DNA of 64,000 nt from Rebecca billardiae RCC1528 (Eukaryota > Haptophyta): NCBI GenBank assembly GCA_965240325.2, contig OZ251228.1, forward strand, positions 682,001-746,000, read 5' to 3'. The notes below the pieces were generated by a model. That model saw only the letters and a list, made by a program, of their open reading frames with translations. It did no database searches and was not told the DNA's origin. Position numbers and translations under genes: made by a program. Positions 1 to 10,581 of this stretch are shown here, one piece after another. The first letter of the stretch is position 1, and every line of letters begins with the position of its first letter.

Positions 1-2791
1 GTGACGAGCAGGCGTGACCGATTCAGCCACAGTCGACTGATGTCACGTCTGTAGCCGAGGCCTGACGTCCCTGGCCGAGCGCCCAGCTGTATCAGACTGA
101 CCGCCACTATCACCAACTACGATGATCCTGCTGTTCCTCCCTCTCTTCTTCCCCCTCTCTTCTCCCTCCTTCCCTCCTCCTCTCTCCTTTTTTCTCCCCT
201 CTCCTTTTTCTGGCGCGAGTTTACAATAACTCCACCAGCATGGACAATTTGCCAGGCGCCGCGGCAATGCCGACTGGCAAGCGCGGCAAGGCCGGAAACC
301 GGCCCAGCATGGCACCACATCTGCGCAAGCGGGCGGCGCGTGCGGAGGCACGTGCAGGCGCGCTCGGGCATGCGTGCCTCGCGAGTCCGCGTCTACTGTC
401 ACCATGGCAGTGTGCGGCGGGGAGGGAGAGGGTGCGCGTGAGGGTGGAGGCCATGCGAGTCCCCGTCTACTGTCATCATGATATGATGCGCACTCGGCGC
501 GAGCGCCGCTCCGCACGGGCGCGTGTGGCGCGATGGGATACCCGGGCACCGTATAGCCTGAGCCGTCCGAGCCTGGACGGGCACACCACGCGGGCGCACG
601 CTCCACTCTGCGCGCGCATCAAGCTGCTCTGGCAGCGAGAGCGCGTGCGTGTGAATGGCAGCGGGTGGCGCGGATGTGTCTGCAGGGCTGCCTATGGGCG
701 TGTACTCTGAAGGTGGTGCCTTACATCACCTGCAGCAGCGTCTGCAGCACCCGCAAGCAGCCTGGCCGCTGCGCCGGCCGAGTGATCCTGGCCAGCTGTC
801 AGCTGCACTCACCCTGCGGGCACAGGTGACTCTGTGCCATGCCACGCCTCCGATTGCGCTGGGCTGCTGGCACCCGTGCATCGTGAATCGCGCGCTTGGT
901 GGCCCCGCGAGAATGCACACTATGTCCGCGCTGCGCATGCTCACTCACCGATGAAACTCGCGTCCCAACCCTGGCTGCACGAACCGATCCGCCCGCGTGA
1001 CCATTGGCCGACCGCAGGCTGGCAGCCGATTACCGGCCCGGGATGCCGAACATAGCATTGTCACTCATTCGATCATCTTGACTACGTGCACACCCGCCTC
1101 AGGCAACAATTGGGCAGGTATGGGTCGCCTACCCGTCGACTCGACAATGACTCACTGCGTCTCAGGAAGGAGAGATGACAAGCATCAGCAGGCACGGCGC
1201 GGCCCATCCGTGATTGTCATTGACTCGGCGGCTGACCCCGTGTCGCCGTCGGACCGGCGTGTCGGACACTGATTGAATTTATTTGATTCACTCATCGTCA
1301 CTGATATTGATCCGCGCGGTATCTAGACTCACTGCGCGGCGGTCCTAGCAGCCTCTGCCCTGGGCTCGAAGCCGACGCTGTACTAAGCAGCGGCTGATGA
1401 ATTCGTCATCAATAATAAATAACCCAATATTTATTTATTTATTTATTATTATCCGAGTCACTCGAAGCCGCGAGTTCATATTCATATCGTGCACTAGCTG
1501 GGCACCGGCTGGCGAGCTTTTTGCGCAGTGCACGATATATGATAGGGCGCCTTTGAGGCCGATCGGCATTAAACTGTGAGTACAGAGTAACGGCCTCCGT
1601 AGCTATAAATATGAGAGACCCGCGCACTCCGGGACTCAGGCACTCCGGTCCGAGTCCAGATCCGAGTCAATCGGCAGATGACTGATGAGTCTTGTCAGAC
1701 TGCTGGGCACCAGTCCTCGGTGACACCGTTCCACAGGAGTCGCGGGCAAGTTTCCGCATCTACCCGTACGTACCGGCGGAGGCACGATCCGGCACTATCT
1801 CGGCCAGTCCGGAGCCCCAAACCCTAGGTTTGGGGCTGCCTGACCGGCATTCATCCGTCATGTGAGCCCGTCCGCCTGCCCCTTTGGGGCGGTCCTTAGC
1901 CCTGCCTGGTCGCTTCCGGATCCGGTGGACCTATCGCCCACACGCGCGGTAGGGAGCACCCATCCACGCTTCTTCTTCAGTCGATCTAACAAGTCTCAGT
2001 CAGACAGAGACAGAGAGTCCGAGAGACGCACGCCGAGACGGAGAGACTCAGACTAGAGAGTCAGAGACTCCGAAGCCTTCGACCTGTCCGAGTAAGTCAG
2101 GTCGGGGGAGACCGTCTAACTGAGATTGAGAAGTTATAGTCACACGGTTACTACGCCTACGGGCGGTTACCAGATACCACCGTAACCACGGTCCCGGTGT
2201 ATACTAGTAGCTACGGTGTAGTAACTGTAAGCTACCGCCTACCGCATCGACTGATCGAGTCCGAGCTGTCAGGCCGACACGGTCGGTGAGCCGACAGAGT
2301 GAGGCCGACACGGACCCGGGGACCGTCGCCGACTCGGTCACTGACACCGTCGCCGACAGACCGAGTCCGAGTAAGCTAGTTACTCCGACGACCGACTGAC
2401 CGAGTCGGGCCGGCCGGCGTCCGCCGTCGCCGCGCTGCGTACTGAGTACGGTCACGGTGCCAGTACAGAGTACTGACTACTCTGCTGAGTACTAGCTGAG
2501 TACTAGACTCACTCTACGGACTGCTAGAGACTAGAGAGTAGAGAGTAGAGTAGCCGTACTCGTAGTGAGTGAAGCCTGTCAGTCATTTAGTCAATATCGC
2601 CATCGCCATCGGTCTCACGGACTTAATTAAGTCACGCGGACTCGAGAGTATAGCCTACTAGCCTCAACTGCCTCTTATTCTCTTAAAGCCTAAAGGCCTC
2701 AAGTAATTTAGTAAATCGGCTCAAGCAGCCTACGCTGCCTACGGTGTGTGATGCCTTAGCCTACGGCACTCGGTCAGTCACTCGGACAAGT
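1..2791. other. Intergenic region without a recognisable gene
   Basis: No open frame here resembles a protein family I know, and the open frames present are short, arginine- and proline-rich products of GC-rich DNA. The stretch holds a pure C/T run at 134-211, an AT-rich island around 1394-1460 built from TTTA and AATA steps, and a low-complexity segment at about 1985-2560 rich in GAGA, GACT and CCGA motifs. It ends at the target site of the first copia element. Confidence 0.7.
134..211 (+). repeat. 78-nt uninterrupted polypyrimidine tract
   Basis: Every base from 134 to 211 is C or T on the plus strand, in a mixed, non-tandem order. Homopurine-homopyrimidine runs of this length can adopt triplex (H-DNA) structure. 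No gene lies next to it. Confidence 0.9.
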
Positions 2792-2796
2792 GACAG

Positions 2797-3125
2797 TGTC
2801 AAGATCCAACGTTACCCGGACTCGCTCTCCCGTGCGTACACACCCGGATCACCAACCGTCACACTACACCAGACTACACCGACATTCATTATCGAGTCGG
2901 GATCATACACGCGCCCATCATGGCCACTTTCCCGACTTACCCGTTGATGGCTATCAGTGCCTCCAGCACAGTCTTAGACGGCTCGGGATTCCTTCCTCGC
3001 CAGGGCAGTTCAGTTCCGTACCGCTTCGCATTGCATCAGTCGAACATCCGTCCCTCGGGGCATCCTCGCCCCCCTCGTCACGCTCTCGGGCCTCACGGCC
3101 CTGTCGCTCTCTTCACCCTTTGACA
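2797..3125 (+). repeat. 5' LTR of copia element 1
   Basis: 329 bp, same sequence as 9148-9476 wherever I compared them. Its last base is also the A of the first in-frame ATG of the polyprotein, which leaves no untranslated leader outside the LTR. Confidence 0.95.
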
Positions 3126-6100
3126 TGGCGGAGCCGCCGGGTGGCGACATGCGTGACCAGCTCCCGCCGCGAGCTCTCGTCCTCAAGCCGCAGGACCTCC
3201 GCACGGCCATCTCCGTTCTTGTGGTCATGGTCACGTCGAAGCCGGACATGGACGTCGCGCTCGCGTTCTCCAACCCGTCCTCGCCCCTCGAGCCGGGCAA
3301 GGACGATACCGGCGCGGACAAGCCCATCGTCTGCCCCCCGTCCACCGCCGCCGCCACCATCCAGGCCAAGCAGCTGCGCACGCAGGCTTTCATCGTGCAG
3401 TTGCTTCTCAAGGCGGTCGCTCCTCGCATCCTCGACCCGATCATCGCGCAGTTGCAGCACTCTGGTCTCGGGCTCGAGCTGTCTCATCTCGTCAACGCGC
3501 TCAACGTGCGCTGCAACAGCTCCCGCCCCTCCTCGCTCGTCGCCAAGCTGTACGCCCTGCTCTCGATCAAACTGTCGCCGAGCGAGAGCTTCCACGCCTT
3601 TGCTGCCCGCGTGATGTCCAACGCCGCGGAGCTGCGCGGCGTCGAGATCAAGGACGACATCTTCACGCTCGTCGTGATCCTCGTGAACCTCTACGGCCGC
3701 AACCCGTCCTTCGTCAGCTCGGTGATCGCGACGATGAACGACCAGCCCATCTCGGTGGAGGATCTCATCGAGCGCGTGCACGATCTCGACCGCGTCGCCG
3801 CCGCCGCCAACGGCACGAACCCCAACCGCCAGGCCGTCAACGCGCTCACCTCCAAGGGCCAGCCCGGCGCATCCATGCCTCCTACCCCGTGCAAGTACTG
3901 CGGCGGCATGCACTGGAACCGCGACTGCCCGAACCGCCCCCAGACGTCCACCTCGCGCTCCTCGGGCGCGACGCCCGCAGCCGACGCTCGCTCCGGCGGC
4001 GCGCGCCGCCCGACTCACAAGTCCAACAAGCTCCAGCGCGTGCCCTCCGCGCCCTCGCAGTCGCAGCCGCAGCCGACGCCGCAGCGGGCGAAGCCGTCGG
4101 CGACCACGACGCGCGTGCGGCTCATCCAGGACGGCACGCCGACGCTCAACGCCATCTCCATCTCGGGCTCGGCGTCAGGCCCCAACTCGCAGCCGGCGGC
4201 GACCGACGCCGACGCGCCGCCGCCGCCGCCCGCCAACTCGCAGCCGCCCGCCGACTCGCCGCTGTCGCGGGCGCGCTTCAACTCGCTGCCGACGCTCGTC
4301 CTCACGCCGTCGTCGCGGCAGCCCGCCGGCGCGCCGCCGCCGCCGCCGGCGCCCGCCAACTCGCCGCCGCCCGCCGACCCGCAGCTGTCGCGGGCGCACT
4401 CCAACTCGCAGCCGGCGCTCACCAACACGCCGCCGCTGCCGCCGCCCGCCGACTCGCAGCAGCCGGCGCTGTCGCTCATCGACCAGCAGCCGGCGCTCTA
4501 CTCGCCGCCGCCGCCACTGTTCGACCCGCCGACGCAGGCCAGCTCGCCGCCGCCGCCCTTCGGCCCGCCGTCGCCGCCGACGCAGGTCGACTCGCCGTCG
4601 CCGCCGGCGTCTGAGGCCGGCTCCCCGATCCAGCTCGCGACGGCGGCCGAGCTCGAGCGCGGCCAGAATGTGCTCATCATGGCGTTGCGCCAGTCCATCC
4701 GCAAGCCCGCCTCCTACGAGCCGTTCCACCTCAAGCCGTTCCGTCTCGCCAACCCCCCGGACGACCGCGACGACTCCGCCTCCGACTCGGCCTCGGAGAC
4801 GGACGATGAGCTGCCGGACCTTGTCCCGTGCACTCCCTCGTCCACGACCTCGGCTTCGGACGCGGCCTCGGACACGTCCGACGACTGCCCCAGCCTGGAC
4901 GACGTCTCCACCGCGGGCAACTACACCTACCCGCTCGGCCACCTCGGCCAGCTCGCCGGAGAGCCGCTCACGCTCAGCCCGTACGAGTTCCTCGCCGCAG
5001 CCGCCGCGGCCGAGGCCGAGATCCATCGCGCACGGTCTTTCGGTGACGCCGGCGCCTACATCGATGACCTGATCGTCCGGTACGAGCCGCCGCCGCCGCG
5101 GTTCAAGCACGAGGGTCGGCTCCGCGCGCTCTTCAAGTCCTCGCACGGTGCCTTCCTCTTCCTCGTCGCGCTCGCCGTCCTCGCCATCATCTCGATCCTC
5201 ACCGCGGTCACCTGCTGCGCCCGCACCGGCCCGCCCGTCATCTGCGGCGTCTCCCGCTCGTTTGACCCGATCAACCCGACCTGCATCCAGCAGCCGTTGC
5301 TCGCCGATCCGGAGGAGATTGAGAACGTGCACTCGACGATCTCCTTCGCCATCGGCACGCCGTTCACAGGCGACATCGCCCAGGCGAGCATCTCGATCAT
5401 GATCGACACCGGCGCGGACACCACCATCGCCTCGACCGCGTTCTCTCGGTTTGCCGCCAAGTCCTTCCGCCAGTTCTCGGAGGCGCGCGCGGCGAACGGC
5501 ACGCGGATCAAGATCAACACCTCGGCCTCGTTCGCCCTCGGCATGCGCTCCATCGACGGCGACCTCATCACGCTGCCGCTCATGGACGTCCCGCTCTCTC
5601 CAGACGTCCCGGGCTTCTACATGAGCGACACTTGGCTGACCCGCCTCGGCATCTCGTTCATCTCGCTCGCGGCGCCGACCACCTTCATGTCCGGCGCCAC
5701 CCCGATCCACGCGCAGGGCGGCCGGTACCTGCTGTACGGCGACAAGCTCGTTCCTCTGCACGGCCGCGATCTCGCATGCGCCGTCTTCATCCCGGACGAC
5801 GACTCGCCGTCGCCCACCATCGCCGCGTCCGGCCTCCACGTGCCGCCCGCCCCGCTCCAGTCCTCGCTGCCGCCGCCGCCGGCGCAGCCGCCCACGTCCG
5901 ACGGCGCTCTCGTCATCGTGACCATGGACCAGGCCTCGCAGACCGCCGACCTTGCGCCGGACGACGACACGTTCTGCGACGAGTGCTGCGTCGAGTTCAA
6001 GGACACCGACGAGCTCTCGCGCGTCGCTCACCTCCGGCTCGGCCACGCTCACGCCGCTGCCGTCAACCGCACGCTCGCCGCATCCAAGCACCTCGGCGCG

Positions 6101-8881
6101 CGCAACCTCAAGTCGGACTGCTCGTGCGCGCTCGCCAAGATGAAGCACAACTCGTTCACGTCCACGTCGCCCCGCTCGGAGAAGGCGTTCGTGCTCGTCC
6201 ATGTCGACGTCGCCGGCTACGTCGACGGCAAGTTCATCGTGAACCCGGACGATTTTGCCAAGTTCTACGTGATCGTGTTTGTCGACGACTACACCCGGGC
6301 CGGCTTCATCTACTTCCTCGACCGCCGCTCGGACGCACCGGAGGCGATGCGACGCTTCATCGACGACATGTCGGTCTACGGCCACACCGTCAGCCGCTTC
6401 CGCGTCGACGGCGCCCCCGAGCTCAACTCGACCGACTGGGAGGGCATCTGCCGCGCCCACGGCATCGCCCCCAACCAGGTCACGCCGCCCGACACGCCGC
6501 AGCACAACCCGATCGCCGAGCGCTTCATCCAGACGCTCTTCAACGCGGCGCGCTCGATCCTGTTCCACTCCAAGCTGCGCATCGACGCCTACGCCAAGGA
6601 CGCGCTGCGCCACGCCGCGTACATCATCCGCCGCATCGCCACGCCGGTGACGTTCGACAAGACGCCGTTCGAGCTGCTGCGCGGCTTCCCGCCAGATCTC
6701 GCTCAGCTGCGTGTCTTCGGCTGCGTCGCCTACGTCGTGCCGCCGAACACGCACTTCAAGAAGCTCGACCCGCGCGCCGTCATGGGCGTCTACGTCGGCC
6801 ACGGCGACGACGGCCACATGGTGAACGTCCCGCCCAAGAACCGCACGCGCTACACGAAGGCGATCATCGTACGCGTGCCCGGCGACGGCCAGATCGTCCC
6901 GGACATGTTCATCATCTCGCACCACGTGCGCTTCGACGAGGACACGCTCTACGTCGACCACCCCGACGCCGCTCACATCGCGCGCGACCCGCTCGCCGCC
7001 GCGCCGCAGCTGCCGCCGACGCCGCCGCCGCTCGACCTCCATGCTGCCGATGTGGGTAATGGGGGAAGTTCCCACGGCGCCGTCCGGCGCCGCGATGGCG
7101 CCGGCGCATTCGGACACGCTGAGCGGGTGGGGGACGCACCGCACGCCTACGTCGGAGACGCTGACGACGACGCCGCCGGCGCCGAGGACTCCCTCGATGT
7201 CGACAACGCGCTCAACGACGACGACCCGCCCTCATCTCGCACGCGCGCGCGCGCACACGTCAACTCGGTCGCGTCGCCGACTTACTCCAAGCTGCCGCGC
7301 ATCTACGCGCTCCTGCTCGCCATCGGACTCTCGGACACGCCGACGGCGGTGCAAGCACTCAACGGCCCGCATGCGACGCAGTTCGCCGCCGCTCTCGACG
7401 CCGAGTACGCCTCCATCCTGGCCAACGACACGTGGGTGGAGGTGCCGCGCAAGCCGGGGATGCGCACGCTGAAGGCGGCGCCCGTGTTCAACATCAAGCG
7501 CGACAAGAAGGGCAACATCAAGCGGTTCAAGGCCCGCGTCGTGGGCAAGGGCTTCACGCAGATCGAGGGCATCGACTACGACGAGACCTTCTCCTCGGTC
7601 GTCCGCTACGAGACCCTCAAGATGATCATCGCCATCGCCGCGGCCAAGCAGCGCCGCCTCTTCCACGGCGACTTCACGACGGCGTACCTCAACGCGCCGA
7701 TCGACTACGAGATCTACCTCGAGCTGCCGCTCGGGTACAAGCCGAAGACGAAGGGCGACGTCGTGCTGCGCCTCCTCAAGAGCCTCTACGGTCTCAAGCA
7801 GTCCGGCCGCAACTGGCGTCTCATGATCGACGACTGGATGAAGGAGTACGGGTTCGCGCAGAGCCAGGCCGACCCGTGCCTCTATGTCCTCAACACGCAG
7901 TCGGGCATCATCGCCGTGTGCATCTACGTGGACGACATGCTCATCCTCGACGACAGCGACGACCCGACCGCCTGCGACCACTTCATCTCGAAGATCACAT
8001 CCTCGTACAAGATGACCATCACGGCCGACATCGACGGCTACCTGTCGGCCACGCTCACGCGCTCCAAGGACGGCATCATGGTGACCGTCACCAAGAACAT
8101 CCTCGAGCTCCTCGAGAAGACGGGCTTCATGAACTGCAACACGTCCGACACGCCGATGACCGAGGGCCTCAAGCTCGGCCCGTGCTCCGAGTCAGACGCG
8201 CTCGACGCGGAGACGACGACGTTCTTCCGCTCCGTGGTCGGCTCGCTCATCCACATCACGCAGTTCCGCCCGGACATCGCCTACGCCGTCGGCACGCTCA
8301 CCCACTTCATGTCCAAGCCGGGCAAGAAGCACCTCGAGGCTGCCAAGCGCATCATCCGCTACCTCGCCGGCACGCCGAACCTCGGCCTCTTCTTCCGCTC
8401 GGGCTCGGACGTCACGCTCATCGCGTACGTGGACGCCGACTACGCCAACGACCTCCACGACGAGCGCAAGTCTGTCACCGGCTACGTGATGCACCTCTGC
8501 GGCTCGACGGTGAGCGGCCGCCGCGAGAAGCAGCGCACGACGGCTCTGAGCTCGACCGAAGCTGAGTACATGGCCGTCACCTCCGCCGGCAAGGAGATCA
8601 TCTTCATGCGCAAGCTGCTCACCGACCTCGGCTACCCGCAGCTCGCGCCGACCAAGCTCTTCGAGGACAACAAGGCGGTGGTGGACCTCACGGACAACGA
8701 GAAGTACCACAACCGCACCAAGCACATCGACGTCCAGTACCACTGGAACCGTCAGCACGCCCGCGCCGGCACCTTCAAGCTCTTCTTGATCCCCGGCACC
8801 GAGAACCCGGCCGACATCATGACCAAGCCGCTCGGCCCGGCCGCCTTCCTCAAACTTCGTGCTCAGATCCTGGGCATGTAA
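3125..8881 (+). CDS. Copia gag-pol polyprotein (1918 aa)
   Basis: Single-frame polyprotein for retrotransposition: capsid/RNA binding, self-cleavage, cDNA synthesis and integration. Domains in order (rough residues): gag 1-240; zinc knuckle near 255 (CKYCGGMHWNRDC, spacing C-2-C-3-H-4-C); a long Pro/Ser-rich linker 330-500 with repeated PPPPPA and SQPPAD-like motifs; an acidic Ser/Asp segment near 550; a hydrophobic helix at about 674-700; aspartic protease with DTGAD near 760; integrase 960-1260 with His/Cys-rich start and D-D-E in HVDVAG, RVDGAPE and NPIAERF; reverse transcriptase about 1425-1640 with YVDD; RNase H 1760-1890 with the SSTEAEYMA and DNKAVV motifs. No stop or frameshift interrupts it, so it could be active. 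The first ATG overlaps the LTR end; Met at 3149 is the next candidate start. The hydrophobic helix before protease is unusual for copia. Confidence 0.95.
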   Translation: MAEPPGGDMRDQLPPRALVLKPQDLRTAISVLVVMVTSKPDMDVALAFSNPSSPLEPGKDDTGADKPIVCPPSTAAATIQAKQLRTQAFIVQLLLKAVAPRILDPIIAQLQHSGLGLELSHLVNALNVRCNSSRPSSLVAKLYALLSIKLSPSESFHAFAARVMSNAAELRGVEIKDDIFTLVVILVNLYGRNPSFVSSVIATMNDQPISVEDLIERVHDLDRVAAAANGTNPNRQAVNALTSKGQPGASMPPTPCKYCGGMHWNRDCPNRPQTSTSRSSGATPAADARSGGARRPTHKSNKLQRVPSAPSQSQPQPTPQRAKPSATTTRVRLIQDGTPTLNAISISGSASGPNSQPAATDADAPPPPPANSQPPADSPLSRARFNSLPTLVLTPSSRQPAGAPPPPPAPANSPPPADPQLSRAHSNSQPALTNTPPLPPPADSQQPALSLIDQQPALYSPPPPLFDPPTQASSPPPPFGPPSPPTQVDSPSPPASEAGSPIQLATAAELERGQNVLIMALRQSIRKPASYEPFHLKPFRLANPPDDRDDSASDSASETDDELPDLVPCTPSSTTSASDAASDTSDDCPSLDDVSTAGNYTYPLGHLGQLAGEPLTLSPYEFLAAAAAAEAEIHRARSFGDAGAYIDDLIVRYEPPPPRFKHEGRLRALFKSSHGAFLFLVALAVLAIISILTAVTCCARTGPPVICGVSRSFDPINPTCIQQPLLADPEEIENVHSTISFAIGTPFTGDIAQASISIMIDTGADTTIASTAFSRFAAKSFRQFSEARAANGTRIKINTSASFALGMRSIDGDLITLPLMDVPLSPDVPGFYMSDTWLTRLGISFISLAAPTTFMSGATPIHAQGGRYLLYGDKLVPLHGRDLACAVFIPDDDSPSPTIAASGLHVPPAPLQSSLPPPPAQPPTSDGALVIVTMDQASQTADLAPDDDTFCDECCVEFKDTDELSRVAHLRLGHAHAAAVNRTLAASKHLGARNLKSDCSCALAKMKHNSFTSTSPRSEKAFVLVHVDVAGYVDGKFIVNPDDFAKFYVIVFVDDYTRAGFIYFLDRRSDAPEAMRRFIDDMSVYGHTVSRFRVDGAPELNSTDWEGICRAHGIAPNQVTPPDTPQHNPIAERFIQTLFNAARSILFHSKLRIDAYAKDALRHAAYIIRRIATPVTFDKTPFELLRGFPPDLAQLRVFGCVAYVVPPNTHFKKLDPRAVMGVYVGHGDDGHMVNVPPKNRTRYTKAIIVRVPGDGQIVPDMFIISHHVRFDEDTLYVDHPDAAHIARDPLAAAPQLPPTPPPLDLHAADVGNGGSSHGAVRRRDGAGAFGHAERVGDAPHAYVGDADDDAAGAEDSLDVDNALNDDDPPSSRTRARAHVNSVASPTYSKLPRIYALLLAIGLSDTPTAVQALNGPHATQFAAALDAEYASILANDTWVEVPRKPGMRTLKAAPVFNIKRDKKGNIKRFKARVVGKGFTQIEGIDYDETFSSVVRYETLKMIIAIAAAKQRRLFHGDFTTAYLNAPIDYEIYLELPLGYKPKTKGDVVLRLLKSLYGLKQSGRNWRLMIDDWMKEYGFAQSQADPCLYVLNTQSGIIAVCIYVDDMLILDDSDDPTACDHFISKITSSYKMTITADIDGYLSATLTRSKDGIMVTVTKNILELLEKTGFMNCNTSDTPMTEGLKLGPCSESDALDAETTTFFRSVVGSLIHITQFRPDIAYAVGTLTHFMSKPGKKHLEAAKRIIRYLAGTPNLGLFFRSGSDVTLIAYVDADYANDLHDERKSVTGYVMHLCGSTVSGRREKQRTTALSSTEAEYMAVTSAGKEIIFMRKLLTDLGYPQLAPTKLFEDNKAVVDLTDNEKYHNRTKHIDVQYHWNRQHARAGTFKLFLIPGTENPADIMTKPLGPAAFLKLRAQILGM

Positions 8882-9147
8882 GGCCTCGCCGCATACACGA
8901 AGTCCCAGTGCTACATCGGTCGCCGCTCGTCGGACGCACATTGACCTCACGTTGTCTCTTCTGAACGGAGACGCTGCCGGCACCGACTCGCCCGACTTCT
9001 ACATCGTCTACTCGGACAACCGCTCCGACGCATGCATCCCATACGGCAACATCGCATCATCTACAATCACACGACGGTCACACGTCTACACCCAGTCCCT
9101 TCGGGTCGACCAGGTTTCGTACGACCACCGCTGCGATTGGGTGGGGG

Positions 9148-9476
9148 TGTCAAGATCCAACGTTACCCGGACTCGCTCTCCCGTGCGTACACACCCGGAT
9201 CACCAACCGTCACACTACACCAGACTACACCGACATTCATTATCGAGTCGGGATCATACACGCGCCCATCATGGCCACTTTCCCGACTTACCCGTTGATG
9301 GCTATCAGTGCCTCCAGCACAGTCTTAGACGGCTCGGGATTCCTTCCTCGCCAGGGCAGTTCAGTTCCGTACCGCTTCGCATTGCATCAGTCGAACATCC
9401 GTCCCTCGGGGCATCCTCGCCCCCCTCGTCACGCTCTCGGGCCTCACGGCCCTGTCGCTCTCTTCACCCTTTGACA
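9148..9476 (+). repeat. 3' LTR of copia element 1
   Basis: Direct repeat of 2797-3125, preceded by the G-rich tract and followed by the GACAG target duplication. The 266 bp between the polyprotein stop (8881) and this LTR contain no other recognisable frame. Confidence 0.95.
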
Positions 9477-9704
9477 GACAGATGACAGTACTCTGTCTCT
9501 GACAGACAGTGTCAGTGTGACAGTGTCACACGACTCTGGATCGCCTGATTTGACATCGATCACCGCCGTGTGAGTGATCAGAGCACAGAGAACGACAACT
9601 TGGTCAAGGTCAGTCAGCCGCGCAGAATGAGATCTCGACGGTGCCCTGCTACTGCCAGTGTGAAGCTTAGGTAGTAGTAACTAGTTTACGGCGGAAACCG
9701 CCGC

Positions 9705-10402
9705 TCAGTCGATCTGCGCGATGAAGGCGGACACGGACAGGGCCTTCTGCGCGGGCGAGTACTTGACGAGGAAGCCGTCCATCGGCGCGACGCCCAGCCG
9801 GCCGTTGCTGCCGTACCTGCCGCCCGAGCCACGGATGGCAGGCGGCGCGCCACCAAAGAAGGTCGCCAGCGTCACGCTCGCCGAGTACCACGCGCCCTTC
9901 TTGACGAGGCTGCGGAGGGACGGGTCGGCGGCGCGGCCGATGAGCTGCGCAAAGTGGCGCTGCTCGACACCGTCCACGCGGACCGTCGCCTGCGCGCCGT
10001 GTGGGCTGTTCTTGGAGCGCAGGAGGTCCCACGTGCAGTTGGCGCGCAGCCCGGCCGCCACCCGGGTGCGGTGCGCGCCGAGCTGCTGGCCGTCCTCGAG
10101 CGACATCGGAGCGGGGGAGGCGCCGCCGCCATTGGCCATCTCGTTCTCGAATGACTGCGCCTCCTCCTCGCGCTTGCGCTTCTTCTCCTCGCGCTTCTCG
10201 CGCGCCGCCTGCTTCTTCGCCAAGCCGTCCTCGCCGTGCTTGTGCTCGGCGGCGCGCTGCAGCGGTGGTCGCTGCTGTACAGGCGCATGTTGCCGGCGCC
10301 CCAGCCGCCGAAGCGCTCACAGGGCAGGTCGGCAAGGTCGGCGGGCGTCAGGAAGAAGAGCCGCTTCGCCTCTGCGGCGGTGTAGCGCTCCGTCGCGGAC
10401 AT
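9705..10402 (-). CDS. XPA C-terminal-domain-like protein, frame broken once
   Basis: Read on the minus strand from the ATG at 10402, the start (TAAEAKRLFFLTPADLADLP ... MRLY) resembles the XPA/Rad14 DNA-binding core, where family members have a T-x-AK...LT-DL-LP...M-[KR]-LY pattern. The match continues with AAEHKHGEDGLAKKQ and a basic helix rich in KRE, as in XPA, but in another frame. No GT-AG intron of suitable length joins the two, so there is a one-base deletion-type frame break near 10265-10290. The second frame runs to a stop at 9705. Its last 130 residues (containing SPHGAQATVRVDGVEQ) are unrecognised. No zinc finger precedes the domain. The gene is head to head with deoxyhypusine synthase. 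It may be a pseudogene or carry a sequencing error. The family call is moderate. Confidence 0.5.
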
Positions 10403-10581
10403 CGCGGTCTCGTGCGTTCGTGAAGATCGAGGCCAACGGCAGGTCGAGCGGCTCGAGCGCTCGAGTCTCGAGGTCGCGAAGCGCTTTCAACTTTGAACTG
10501 TCGTAGATCCGGACTTCCGGAGTCCGGACGGCCGGTGGCCGTGGGAAGCCGGGCTTGGCAGTGGGGACGTCACGCCGCAGC
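10403..10581. promoter_or_regulatory. Candidate bidirectional promoter, XPA-like / DHS
   Basis: Only 179 bp separate the two divergent start codons (10402 minus, 10582 plus). It contains the inverted motif CCGGACTTCCGGAGTCCGGA (about 10510-10529), made of overlapping CCGGA/TCCGG palindromes. No TATA-like box is evident. The promoter role is inferred from position only. Confidence 0.45.

Larger units (their letters stand above)
2797..9476 (+). mobile_element. Complete Ty1/copia LTR retrotransposon (element 1)
   Basis: Two 329-bp direct repeats (2797-3125 and 9148-9476) begin TGTCAAG and end CTTTGACA, giving TG...CA ends with short inverted termini. The element is flanked by a perfect 5-bp target duplication, GACAG, at 2792-2796 and 9477-9481. 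A G-rich run (GGGTGGGGG, ending at 9147) directly precedes the 3' LTR and fits a polypurine tract. The first bases after the 5' LTR are TGGCGGAGCC, so a tRNA primer site beginning TGG is possible, but I cannot assign the tRNA. One unbroken frame encodes gag, protease, integrase, reverse transcriptase and RNase H in copia order. The LTRs look identical, so insertion is recent. Confidence 0.96.

Noticed and set aside
2920-3123. Small open frame inside the copia element 1 LTR (also at 9271-9474)
   Set aside because: It occurs twice only because the LTR is duplicated; there is no independent support for translation.
4175-7144. Long minus-strand open frame (989 aa) across copia element 1
   Set aside because: It is the antisense of the polyprotein in codon-biased GC-rich DNA, with only Arg/Val/Gly-rich composition.
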